Positions 11,528 through 19,686 of a DNA stretch of 64,000 bases are shown here, piece by piece. Source of the stretch: JADJOY01 sp046331705 [NCBI: bacterium] (lineage in GTDB: Bacteria; JADJOY01); NCBI GenBank assembly GCA_046331705.1, contig JAXLQJ010000010.1, positions 124,001-188,000 on the forward strand, read 5' to 3'. Position 1 is the stretch's first letter. Each line of letters starts with the position of its first letter. Under the pieces are notes generated by a model, which ran no database searches, had not been told where the DNA came from, and saw only the letters and a program-made list of their open reading frames with translations. The position numbers were made by a program, and so were the translations under genes.

Positions 11528-11634
11528 CGCGCCGCTCGGCCACCGCGAAGCGGCGCGCGCCCCATCGACGCGGAGCCCGTCGGAGCATCGCTCTCGGCGG
11601 CTTCGCTCGCTTCGTCTCGGCCCCGGGCTTTTCG
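10807..11634 (+). repeat. Direct repeat, left copy (~830 bp)
   Basis: This copy covers the 3' end of the anchor-L gene and about 110 bp after its stop. It is nearly identical to 14381-15221. It lacks 8, 6 and 3 nt in three coding places and carries small insertions near 11084 and 11150. It also lacks one G in three G runs of the noncoding tail. The two copies flank the Panacea/IS1 segment. Confidence 0.92.
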
Positions 11635-11684
11635 GTAGTGTCCTTAATTTGATTTGACGCGACGCGTTGAGGTATTCCGTGTCG

Positions 11685-11710
11685 TGATGCCTTATCATGA
11701 GGTGGCATCA
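11685..11710 (+). promoter_or_regulatory. Inverted repeat overlapping the antitoxin start
   Basis: TGATGCC and GGCATCA are exact inverted arms with a 12-nt spacer. The right arm ends on the A of the start codon at 11710, and the spacer carries part of the GAGGTGG ribosome site. A repeat in this place is typical of toxin-antitoxin autoregulation; that role is inferred. Confidence 0.4.
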
Positions 11711-12202
11711 TGCGATTCACGTTCAACGAGAAGAAGCGTGCGGCGCAGGCTGCCGCCCACGTCCTCCAACGGCACGGCGGGCGGTTCAACTACATGCACC
11801 TGATCAAGGAGCTGTACCTGGCCGACCGCCAGTCCTTGATTGATCGCGGCGTCCTGATCACCGGTGACGCCATGTTCGCCATGAGGCATGGCCCGGTCCT
11901 GAGCAACATTCTCGACGCCGGTTACGGCCGGATGGTGATCGGAATGGCCGAAGATGAGCGAAGAAGTACGCGTCTCGCCAAGGAAGACCACCGCGAGAAG
12001 CCGAGGACGAAGAAGCGCTGCGCGAGGAAGGAACATGAACGCCTGCTGGTCGAGTTACTCCACGAAACGTTGCCCGAGGACAGCCTGGGGCCGAGCTCCA
12101 AGCCCATCGACCCTACAACGACCCGGCGCAACAGGTACAGCGGTGAAGATCGAGCAGGGCTCGGCAGGTTGCCGCCGAGATGGCGTTCTCGACGCGCTCT
12201 AG
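11710..12202 (+). pseudogene. Panacea (SocA-like) antitoxin-domain protein, frameshifted
   Basis: The first 70 residues are a clear Panacea domain: FNEKKRAAQAAAHVLQRHGG, then NYMHLIKELYLADRQSLIDRG, then ITGDAMFAMRHGPVLSNILD. Known Panacea antitoxins neutralise varied partner toxins. After that the frame is disturbed. The expected C-terminal half reappears in pieces (LVELLHETLPE, GPSSKPIDP), needing about two frame changes, and the probable stop is the TAG at 12200-12202. The start has GAGGTGG 3-4 nt upstream. It faces the toxin-like remnant on the opposite strand, with overlapping stops. The DNA here is less GC-rich than the chromosome around it, which fits transfer. The indels may be sequencing errors. 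Confidence 0.65.
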
Positions 12203-12574
12203 GCCGCCTTCCGCGCGGCGTTGATCCTGTCCTTGAAGTCTCGCGGAATGTGCCGCGACGAGATCGCGCCTTGCGGATCTTGTCCAGCGCTGCGGATGAG
12301 AGCCGTTTCCTGGGCTGGTAGTTCCACAGACCAGTTAGCGTCGTCTGCTGACCCGGATGGAGCGCGCGGTGGTGCTCGTAAACCACCACCGTCTCGTCCT
12401 TGAGCGGCGAATGATCGGCCGCCGTGAGAACGCACGTTGCGTCGAAGCGCCATGTAGGATCGAGCGGCACGACGATCAGTTCCAATCTGGTCGGCCACGA
12501 GAACCGCGCGGAGCCTGATGGCGCCCTTGCCGCCCATGTCGACGAGGAACGTCGCCCGCTTCGAGCTGTCCCAT
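12199..12574 (-). pseudogene. Toxin-like small protein remnant facing the Panacea gene
   Basis: Read with two or three frame corrections, this minus-strand stretch gives about 120 residues: MGQLEAGDV, then VDMGGKGAI and RAVLVADQ, then LIVVPLDPTWRFDATCVL, then ADHSPLKDETVVVYEHHRAL, then RLSSAALDKI and a basic tail. The order (GDV start, RAVLV, VVVPL, a conserved E/TVVVY core, an LSSAALDKI helix) recalls PemK/MazF-like small toxins, but I cannot assign the family firmly. Its stop shares the CTAG at 12199-12202 with the stop of the opposite Panacea gene. The start is an ATG at 12574 behind CGGAGA. A TA pairing is suggested by position only. Confidence 0.4.
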
Positions 12575-12588
12575 TCTCCGGGGCTCCA

Positions 12589-13431
12589 TCAGGCAGACAA
12601 CGCGGCGTCGATGAGTTCGCCGATATCCCAGGCCGATGCTGTGACGCCAGCAGCCATCGCCGGAGTCACACCGTCGAGCGAGAGATGGCCGCGCACGTGA
12701 AGTTGTAGTAGCCGAAATGCAATCCAACAGCCGCCTTGAGGTTCTCCAGCTTCTTGCTGAACGCGTTCGTTAACCTCGCGAATCTGCGCATCGACATTCT
12801 CATGGTGAGGTTGCCGCGCTCGACGTGACTCGTGCCGATTTTCGTGCGACGTCCGGATCGCCGATCACCACCGTCTTGCTCGTGCTGATGACCTTGGGCG
12901 GGCTGTACCTACCCGGGCCAATGGGTTCGGCTTCGTAGGCTTTTACGATCTGGCCGTAGTCCACGTCCGCGCCGAACGCCTCCTCCGGGTCGCGTCTACG
13001 TATGCCGCGAGTGCATCGGACGAGAGCTGGATGCGATTCAGTAGGCGCGACGAAAGATCGGTCAGGAACGCCGTCGCGTTCCTCGGAGTCGCGCTTCCCA
13101 TGCGGTAGCTCGGCACCAACTTGCGTCAGGATCGATCGCCACGAACGTCCACTGATCGCCGACGCGGCTCGTGTCGTCGGTCGCCTTCACGTGGCGCTGC
13201 TTCTTGCCGACGTAGCTCCAGATTTCGTCGACCTCGATCCGCTCGCATCCGAGATCTTCACCATCTCGTGATCCAGGAGGCGTTGACAGCCGTCACCGAC
13301 GCGCACCATGAGGCGCAGAATCGTGTCACGATGCACGCCGCTATTGCGCTCGGTGGCGCGGACGCTGGTACCGTCCACGAGGCACCCGATGACCAACTCC
13401 TCGCTCGGACTTGCTCAGCACGTTCGCCATC
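12589..13431 (-). pseudogene. IS1-family transposase, frameshifted
   Basis: Read with about four frame corrections, this gives a near full-length IS1-type transposase of some 280 residues. It opens with MANVLSKSERELVIG, then SVRATERNSGVHRDTILRL (helix-turn-helix), then IEVDEIWSYVGKKQRHV, DDTSRVGDQWTFVAIDP, LTDLSSRLLNRIQLSSDAL, GQIVKAYEAEPIGPGRYSPP, NLTMRMSMRRFARLTNAFSKK, LHFGYYNF and VTPAMAAGVT. The DEIW motif and the final YNF...TPAMAAG are family hallmarks. The start ATG is at 13431 and the stop TGA at 12589-12591. I found no convincing terminal inverted repeats, so the ends of the element are not defined. Confidence 0.8.
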
Positions 13432-13695
13432 GCCGACCCCATTCGTTAGCGGACGGATAGGACTCTAGCGAATCCCACTGATAGCGTCAGGGGACGTGCG
13501 TTCCTATTGACGTAGCTATTGGATGGTGCGCAGCCTGGGGCCGTGAAGGATGGGAAGCAACGAGGGTGACCTCGGACGGTCCGATACCGGGCTCTACACC
13601 CTACGGGGCCGCTGTCACCGCAGCGGGGTCTGGACCCTCACCCTCCCGCCACATTCCCATGAGTATTCTAGCGCATTTACGGGAGGAATCACACG

Positions 13696-14281
13696 ATGAC
13701 TGACGAAGCCGACCGCAAGAAGAAGCACCGCAGTCCGCTTAATCCGTTCTTAGCTCCGGGAAGCGATCAACTGCGCGGGCGAATTCTACAAGGACCACCG
13801 GACCAATCCGACGTCAATCCAGGCGGCCGCGACTACCTGGGGCCAGGACCCCAAGTCAGGCATTACTGGGGTTGGTGGACGGATCGTGTCAGCGCTCAAG
13901 CAGTTTGGGTTGATGGAGGAGACGGGATGGTGGCGCCACCTGGCGCCTCAAGCTGACCGATCTCGGCCGCTTGCGCTGCTGCCAGAGTCCGATTCGCGAC
14001 GTCCGACGGCCATTCGGGAAGCAGCGCTGAGGCCCAAAATTCACGAGGAATTGGTCAAATACTACCCGGAACGTCTGCCCTCGGATCAGGAGCTGAAAAC
14101 CAGCCTTGAGCTAGATCGAGGATTCAACCCGGACGCGATCCCGGCCTTTATCAAGCAGTTCCGTGATACGTGCGAGTATGCGGCGCTGTATAGCGATGAT
14201 AGACTAACGCCCGCAGCCGACGAATTCGGGGATTTGCTCGCAGAAGAGGGCAATCCGCACATCCGGGAAGCGCCAGGCTAA
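13696..14281 (+). pseudogene. Conserved protein of unknown function, frameshifted
   Basis: A good start (ATG at 13696 behind GGGAGGA) leads into a basic N-terminus (DEADRKKKHRSPLNPFL). The frame then breaks two or three times before about 13960. Correcting it gives AGEFYKDHRTNPTSIQAAA, then SALKQFGLMEETG, then KLTDLGRLALLPES. The uninterrupted C-terminal part follows (IREAALRPKIHEELVKYYPE, FNPDAIPAFIKQFRDTCEYA). The pattern suggests a winged-helix-like region and a helical tail. I do not recognise a named family and give no function. It sits between the transposase and the right repeat copy. Confidence 0.5.
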
Positions 14282-14300
14282 GCTTGGGGGTGAGGATCCA

Positions 14301-15107
14301 ATGACGACGGCCGGAACGCCGCCAGCGGGCGCGCTCGAAACTCCGCCTTTGACCAGTGAGGCGTGGCAGAACCTCACGTTCGACGACAGCGACGGGCTGA
14401 TCGACTGCTTCGATCCCGATTGCGCCAGCGACCACGATTGCGACGGAGTCGAGCTCTGCTACAACGGCACGGACGACGACGGCGACACGCTCGTCGACTG
14501 CGCCGATACCGCCGACTGCGCGAGCTTCCCGGCGTGCGCGCCGCCGCCGGTCGAGGTCTGCGACAACAGCCTGGATGACGATCAGGACGGTCTCTACGAC
14601 TGCTTCGACGACGACTGCGCCTCGTTCCCTGCGTGCGTGTGCACGGACGCGGACGGCGACGGCTACGGCAACCCCGCGTCGCTCATGTGCGCGGATCCGG
14701 CGCTCGACTGCAACGATGGCAATGCCGACGTGAACCCGGGCGCCGTCGAGGTGCCGGGCAACGGCCTCGACGACGACTGCAACGCGGCCACCAGCGATTG
14801 TCAGGACCTGGACGGCGACGGCTACGGGAACCCGGCGTCGGCCGATTGCGACCACGCCCAGCTCGACTGCAACGATGCCAACGGCGACGTGAATCCCGGC
14901 AAGACCGAGATCCCGAAGAACGGTATCGACGACGACTGCAATCCCGCCACGCCTGGCGCCTGCACGCCCAGGCTCGCGGAAGCGTCGGTCGGCACGGGCG
15001 CGGCGTCCACGCCGGGGAGCGTGGACCTCGGGCTCTACTTGATTCCGGGTGCCGCCCTCGCGCTCGTGCTACGGCGGGTGAGACGCATGGCGCGGCCACG
15101 CTCGTGA
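14301..15107 (+). CDS. Hybrid ORF: short foreign N-terminus joined to the MopE-type C-terminus
   Basis: The first 27 codons (start ATG 14301 behind GGGGGTGAGG, MTTAGTPPAGAL...) belong to the inserted segment. From about 14381 the frame is the intact C-terminal part of the secreted anchor-L protein: Asp/Cys repeats, two DGDGYGNPAS...DCNDGNADVNPG copper-binding MopE-type motifs, then a C-terminal hydrophobic helix and RRVRRMARPRS. This tail looks like a membrane-retention or sorting signal. There is no signal peptide on the hybrid, so it is probably not exported as drawn. It is the undamaged right copy of the repeat. Confidence 0.7.
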   Translation: MTTAGTPPAGALETPPLTSEAWQNLTFDDSDGLIDCFDPDCASDHDCDGVELCYNGTDDDGDTLVDCADTADCASFPACAPPPVEVCDNSLDDDQDGLYDCFDDDCASFPACVCTDADGDGYGNPASLMCADPALDCNDGNADVNPGAVEVPGNGLDDDCNAATSDCQDLDGDGYGNPASADCDHAQLDCNDANGDVNPGKTEIPKNGIDDDCNPATPGACTPRLAEASVGTGAASTPGSVDLGLYLIPGAALALVLRRVRRMARPRS

Positions 15108-15221
15108 AGTAGCGCGCCGCTCGGCCACCGCGAAGCGGCGCGCGCCCCATCGACGCGGAGCCCGTCGGGAGCATCGCTCTCGGCGGGCTTCGCTCGTTTC
15201 GTCCGGCCCCGGGGCTTTTCG
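14381..15221 (+). repeat. Direct repeat, right copy (~840 bp)
   Basis: This is the clean partner of 10807-11634. It keeps the reading frame throughout and restores the full anchor-L gene if joined to 10806. Both copies extend past the stop codon through the same GC-rich tail and end together at CTTTTCG. Confidence 0.92.
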
Positions 15222-15294
15222 CTTGGGTTGCGACGCGGTTGGCGATCCCTCATCATGGGACCTTTGCGTCACATCGCTTCACGGAGAGTGGCTC

Positions 15295-16296
15295 GTGCGT
15301 CGACGAATCGATCGAACCATCTCGCTCGCCGCCGCGATCGCGGCCTTGCTCACGCTGCGCCCGGTCCCGAGCGCCGCCCAGTACTGCGCGCTCCCCACCA
15401 CCAACGAGTGGTTCGACATCTCGGGCATGGGTGGCAATCTCGGGCTCGGCAACGACGCCGCGATCATGTGCATGTGGCCGCTCACGTTCACGCTCTACGG
15501 CACCGCGTACGACAACATCGTCATCAGCTCGAACGGCTACGCGTTCCTGACCAACGCGGGCTTCAATCCGGGCTGTTCCTTCGCGCCGCCGCCCGGCGGC
15601 ACCAATCCCAACAACGTCGGGCTCCCGAACGTATCGGCTCCGGGTGCGTTGATCGCGCCGTTCTGGGACGATCTCGATCCATCGCTCTCGGGCGGCGTGC
15701 ACTCGGTGGGCTGGGCCCTCGCGGGGCAGCCGCAGCGCCTGGTCGTGCAATGGGACGGCGTCCCACATGCCGGCGGCGGCGGGACCGGCAAGTTCCAGAT
15801 GCAGCTCGAGGACGTCACCCACGACATCCTCTTCTGCTACCAGGACGTGGACTTCGGGAATCCGGCGTACGACTTCGGTGCCAGCGCGACCGTCGGCATC
15901 CAGGACGCCACCGGCACGCAGGCGCTCCAGTACTCGCTCAACAGCGCCTCGCTGACCAACAACTCCTGCATCCGCATCTACGCGTCGTGCCCCTGCACCG
16001 ACGCCGATGGCGACGGTTACGGCAACCCGGCATCTCCGGCGTGCACGTACGCGCAGCTCGACTGCAACGACGCCAATCCAGCGGTGAACCCGGGCGCCAC
16101 GGAAGTGCTCTTCAACGGGATCGACGACGACTGCAACGCGGCGACGCCGGTCAACCCCGCGTGCATGAGCGTCGCCGCCTCCGAGGGGCCCGCTCAGCCC
16201 GCCGCCGCGAGCGCCGCGGCCACCGGGCTCGGTGTGGTGTTGCCGCTGGCGGTGCTTCGGTGGCAACGTCGCCGCCGGAGTCGCGCAACCGCATGA
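15295..16296 (+). CDS. Secreted nidogen-like protein with a MopE-type metal-binding motif
   Basis: A 333-residue exported protein. The signal peptide ends near PVPSAAQ. The main domain resembles nidogen-like extracellular domains: IVISSNGYAFL, then APFWDDLDP, VVQWDGVPH, FQMQLEDVTHDILFCYQDV and ASATVGIQD. Near residues 240-285 is one DADGDGYGNPAS...DCNDANPAVNPGATE motif with GIDDDCN, the MopE-type copper-binding signature. The C-terminus has a hydrophobic helix and a basic end (RWQRRRRSRATA), as in the preceding anchor-L protein. I chose the GTG at 15295 because GGAGAG lies 6 nt upstream and the signal peptide starts there. It overlaps the next lipoprotein gene by 4 nt. Confidence 0.75.
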   Translation: MRRRIDRTISLAAAIAALLTLRPVPSAAQYCALPTTNEWFDISGMGGNLGLGNDAAIMCMWPLTFTLYGTAYDNIVISSNGYAFLTNAGFNPGCSFAPPPGGTNPNNVGLPNVSAPGALIAPFWDDLDPSLSGGVHSVGWALAGQPQRLVVQWDGVPHAGGGGTGKFQMQLEDVTHDILFCYQDVDFGNPAYDFGASATVGIQDATGTQALQYSLNSASLTNNSCIRIYASCPCTDADGDGYGNPASPACTYAQLDCNDANPAVNPGATEVLFNGIDDDCNAATPVNPACMSVAASEGPAQPAAASAAATGLGVVLPLAVLRWQRRRRSRATA

Positions 16297-16742
16297 TCCC
16301 GCTCACGCAAGCCCGTTCCAGACGTCGCGGTCTTCGCGCCGTCGCCCTGGCGTGCGTGGCGCTCGGTATCGGCGGTTGCAGCAAGAAGGGTGGCGGCCAG
16401 ACCTCGGTGTCGGTGGCGCGCGGCGAGACCGTGCAGGCGGTGCTCGAGATCAAGGCCGGCGAGGCCGAAGGCGGTCAGCTCGAATCCTGCGATCTCGTCG
16501 TCTTGAACGAGCAGGATCCGGACACCGCGCTGGCGCTGGATCAGCTGGACGTGACGTTCGGAACGCCGGCGAAGTCGGCCGATCGCCGCTGCGGCGTGAT
16601 CGCCACGCTCGCCGCGCACGACGATGCGGTGGCTGGTGATTACGTGGTCGAGGCCACGTTCTTCTACGAGTTCTCGGCGCCCTTTCAGGGAACCCAGGAA
16701 GGAGACGATTTCGGCTCCATCCTGGTGACCATCACGCCCTGA
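16293..16742 (+). CDS. Small lipoprotein, unknown function
   Basis: A 149-residue lipoprotein with a twin-basic N-terminus and lipobox (LGIGGC, then SKKGGG). The rest is a short beta-rich domain (QLESCDLVVLNEQDPDTAL, YVVEATFFYEF) that I cannot place in a family. Its ATG overlaps the stop of the nidogen-like gene (ATGA), so the two are translationally coupled and probably work together at the cell surface. Confidence 0.75.
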   Translation: MIPLTQARSRRRGLRAVALACVALGIGGCSKKGGGQTSVSVARGETVQAVLEIKAGEAEGGQLESCDLVVLNEQDPDTALALDQLDVTFGTPAKSADRRCGVIATLAAHDDAVAGDYVVEATFFYEFSAPFQGTQEGDDFGSILVTITP

Positions 16743-16752
16743 GCCCTGCGCT

Positions 16753-16770
16753 CCAGGGGCGGCCGCCTGG
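16753..16770. terminator. Hairpin between convergent genes
   Basis: CCAGG ... CCTGG arms around a GGCGGCCGCC palindrome lie in the 43-bp gap between the convergent lipoprotein and kinase genes. It could end both transcripts. No U-tract is present. Confidence 0.35.
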
Positions 16771-16785
16771 TCGCCGGTTCGCGCC

Positions 16786-19554
16786 TCAGACGGATGGACG
16801 CGCGTCCAGCGTGCTGCGCACCACCCGCAAGACCTCGTCGAGGCGAAACGGCTTCTCGAGCAGCACGATCGACTTGTCGTCGAGCCCGTGGCGGTCGAGG
16901 ACTTCGGCGGTGTAGCCCGAGACGTAGATCACGCCCGCGGTCGGGAAGAGCTCACGCACGGCGTTCGCCACCTCGTGTCCATCCATCCGCGGCATCACCA
17001 CGTCGGTGATGAGCAGGTCGATCGGGATCTTCTCGGAGCGTAGCCAGCTCAGCGCGGCCTCGCCCGAGGGCGCGTCCCACACACGGTAGCCGCGCTGCGC
17101 CAGGGCCTGGCGCAGGATCGCGCGGACCTGGTCTTCGTCCTCGACGACCAGGATCGTCTCCGAGCCGACGCGGCGCGGCTCCGGAAGAGGCGGCTCCTCG
17201 GGCTCGATCGCGTTCACGCGCGGCAGGTAGATCGTGAACGTCGAGCCCTCGCCCACGGCGCTCTTCACCTCGACGTGGCCGCCGGTCTGCTTCACGACGC
17301 CGTACACGGTGGCGAGACCGAGCCCGGTGCCCCGTCCCTCGCCCTTGGTCGTGAAGAAGGGCTCGAAGATGCGAGCCTGCGTCTCCTCGTCCATGCCGCA
17401 TCCGGTGTCGCGAACGACGAGCTGAACGTACGCTCCCGGCGCCAGGCCGAGGTGCTGGCGGGGATCGTCGTCCGCGACGTCCTCGTTGGCCGTGCGGATC
17501 TCGAGCTTGCCGCCCTTCGGCATCGCGTCGCGCGCGTTGACCACCAGATTGAGCAGCACTTGCTCGAGCTGCCCTGGGTCTGCGCGCACCGTGCCGAGGT
17601 TGGACGCGGGCTTCACCGTCATCTCGATGTCCTCGCCGATGAGCCGTGGCAGCATTCGCGTGAGATCGCCGAGCAACGCGTTCAGGTTGAGCACCTCGGG
17701 AGCGAGCCGCTGCTTGCGGCTGAAGGCGAGGAGCTGGCGCGTGAGCTTCGCCGCCCGCTCGCCGGCGGCCATCACCAGCCCCAACGATTCCCGGGTCCGA
17801 GGCGAGACGTCGCCGTCCAGCTCGAGCTGGGCTTGGCCGAGGATCACCGTCAGCAGGTTGTTGAAGTCGTGCGCGACGCCGCCGGCGAGGCGCCCGATGG
17901 CATCCATCTTCTGCGATTGGCGGAGCTGCTCTTCGCTCGCCTGCAGCGCCAGCTCGAAGCGCTTGCGCTGGGTGATGTCGCGCACCACACCGAAGAAGCC
18001 GTGCACGCGCCCATCGGCCTCGCGGCGGCAGACCGATCGGTCCTCCAGCCAGCGCACGTCGCCGTCGGGCCGCGCGATCCGGTAGACGCGGGTGACCGAG
18101 GGCTCACCCTCGCGCAGCTTGCGCGTCGATTCCACGAAGCCCTGCCGGTCCGCGACGTCGATCAATCCGACCAGCCGCTCGAGCGGACCCAGGATCTCCT
18201 CGGGACCGCGACCGGTGACGGTCTTCGCCTGGTCGCTCACGAACGTGACCTGCCCCGGCTCCGTGCCTTCCGCGAAATCGACCACGTAGAGGACGTCCGA
18301 GATGCTCTGCACCACCAGCCGGTAGCGCTCCTCGCTGCGCCGCAGCTGCTCGGCGCGCCGCTCGAGCTCGTCGCGGCCGCGGCCGAGCGCCTCGTGCAGC
18401 CGGCCGTTGCGCAAGTTGAGCGCGAGCTGCGGGAGCAGCACGCCCAGGCACGTGAGCTCCGTCGAGCCGAATCGCTGGGCGGCGCCCACGCGATTCACCA
18501 CGACGAGGAAGCCCAGGATGCCGGCGTCGTCGGAAACCGCGGAGACGATCGCCTCGCGAGCGCCGCTCGCCGCCAGCGCCCGCAGCCACGGTTCGGCGGT
18601 CTCGAGCGAGCGAACCAGCCGCGGCTCGTTCGGGACGGCGACGGGGAACTCGCTCGGCAGCAGCTCGAGCCCGGCGCTCGTTCCCGCGGCGACGCGCAGC
18701 GGTGGCGCGGGCTCGCGCGACACCACCAGCAACGCGCGCTCGGCGCGGAGCTGGGCGCGAATCTGCTCGACCGCGGTGTGGGCGATTCGCTCGATGTCCA
18801 GCCATCGTCCGACCTCGCGCGAGAACGAGTGCACCTTCTCGAGGTCGCGATGACGTTGACCGAGCTCGCCGTGCGCTCGCACCACCGCCCACATCGCCGC
18901 CATGGGCAGCACCGCGATGAGCGCGAGCCGGGGATCGAGGATCGCGGGCAGCACGCACAAGACTCCGGTCGACGCGCCCACCAGATAGAGCGCGTGCCCG
19001 AACCGCGCTTCGATGGCCAGCCATTTCTGGAGGCCGCCCTCGAAGAGCGAGACGGCGATCGAGATGAAGAGGCTGCCGATCGCCATCGCGACCCCGATGG
19101 CCACGAGCAGCGCGAACCAGGTCCCCACCGTCGGCGGGGTGCTCGGCTCCACGAGACGTCGCGCGATCGTGGCCGACAGCGTCGCCTCGAGCGCGAACAC
19201 CGCGAGATTGAACACCAGCTTGTAGAACGGCGGACGCGGTGGACGAAGCGCACCGAGGGATGCGCCCAGCAGCCAGGCGAGCGCGAGCCAGTGCGGCGTG
19301 AGAAAGACCAGGCCGTAGGCGAGCGGGATCTCGGTGGGTGAGAAGGAGATCGCTTCCCTGCGGAACTCGACGTGGAAGACGAATCGCTCGGCGAGGAAGA
19401 ACCCGAGGGTCACCAGCGGGAACGCCACCAGCAGCGACGCGGGCAGGTAAGCAACGTCCGCGTTCGGGACCAGCCGAAGGAGCGTGGCGGCGATCGCGAA
19501 CAGCGCGACCGTGAGCAATGCGATCAGCGCGAGTGGCTTGTCAGTGGCGCGCAC
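16786..19554 (-). CDS. Membrane hybrid sensor histidine kinase (GAF-PAS-HisKA-HATPase-REC)
   Basis: A 922-residue two-component kinase. The first ~215 residues are multi-spanning (MASE-like sensor region). They are followed by a GAF-like domain (about 245-385), a PAS domain with PAC tail (about 405-525), and the HisKA box GGVAHDFNNLLTVI with the phosphorylated His near residue 562. Next comes an HATPase domain (N box LVVNARDAMP, G boxes DTGCGMDEE and GRGTGLGLATVYG), then a C-terminal receiver with phospho-acceptor Asp in ITDVVMPRMDG (near 850). The input signal is unknown. It starts with GTG at 19554 without a strong ribosome site. No separate response regulator gene is adjacent, so the output partner is elsewhere. 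It lies 132 bp downstream of the subtilase gene on the same strand. Confidence 0.92.
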   Translation of the reverse strand: MRATDKPLALIALLTVALFAIAATLLRLVPNADVAYLPASLLVAFPLVTLGFFLAERFVFHVEFRREAISFSPTEIPLAYGLVFLTPHWLALAWLLGASLGALRPPRPPFYKLVFNLAVFALEATLSATIARRLVEPSTPPTVGTWFALLVAIGVAMAIGSLFISIAVSLFEGGLQKWLAIEARFGHALYLVGASTGVLCVLPAILDPRLALIAVLPMAAMWAVVRAHGELGQRHRDLEKVHSFSREVGRWLDIERIAHTAVEQIRAQLRAERALLVVSREPAPPLRVAAGTSAGLELLPSEFPVAVPNEPRLVRSLETAEPWLRALAASGAREAIVSAVSDDAGILGFLVVVNRVGAAQRFGSTELTCLGVLLPQLALNLRNGRLHEALGRGRDELERRAEQLRRSEERYRLVVQSISDVLYVVDFAEGTEPGQVTFVSDQAKTVTGRGPEEILGPLERLVGLIDVADRQGFVESTRKLREGEPSVTRVYRIARPDGDVRWLEDRSVCRREADGRVHGFFGVVRDITQRKRFELALQASEEQLRQSQKMDAIGRLAGGVAHDFNNLLTVILGQAQLELDGDVSPRTRESLGLVMAAGERAAKLTRQLLAFSRKQRLAPEVLNLNALLGDLTRMLPRLIGEDIEMTVKPASNLGTVRADPGQLEQVLLNLVVNARDAMPKGGKLEIRTANEDVADDDPRQHLGLAPGAYVQLVVRDTGCGMDEETQARIFEPFFTTKGEGRGTGLGLATVYGVVKQTGGHVEVKSAVGEGSTFTIYLPRVNAIEPEEPPLPEPRRVGSETILVVEDEDQVRAILRQALAQRGYRVWDAPSGEAALSWLRSEKIPIDLLITDVVMPRMDGHEVANAVRELFPTAGVIYVSGYTAEVLDRHGLDDKSIVLLEKPFRLDEVLRVVRSTLDARPSV

Positions 19555-19686
19555 GCGACAGGTCCGAAGCTCGGGGCGGCGGGAAGTCGAGGATGGCCCG
19601 TCCGCGTACGGAAAGCACGACCGGCGCAGCCCGTGCCGCGCCGGTCGCGTTCGAGAAGGGGAGCGTGCTCGGGACCCGCCAGCCGA

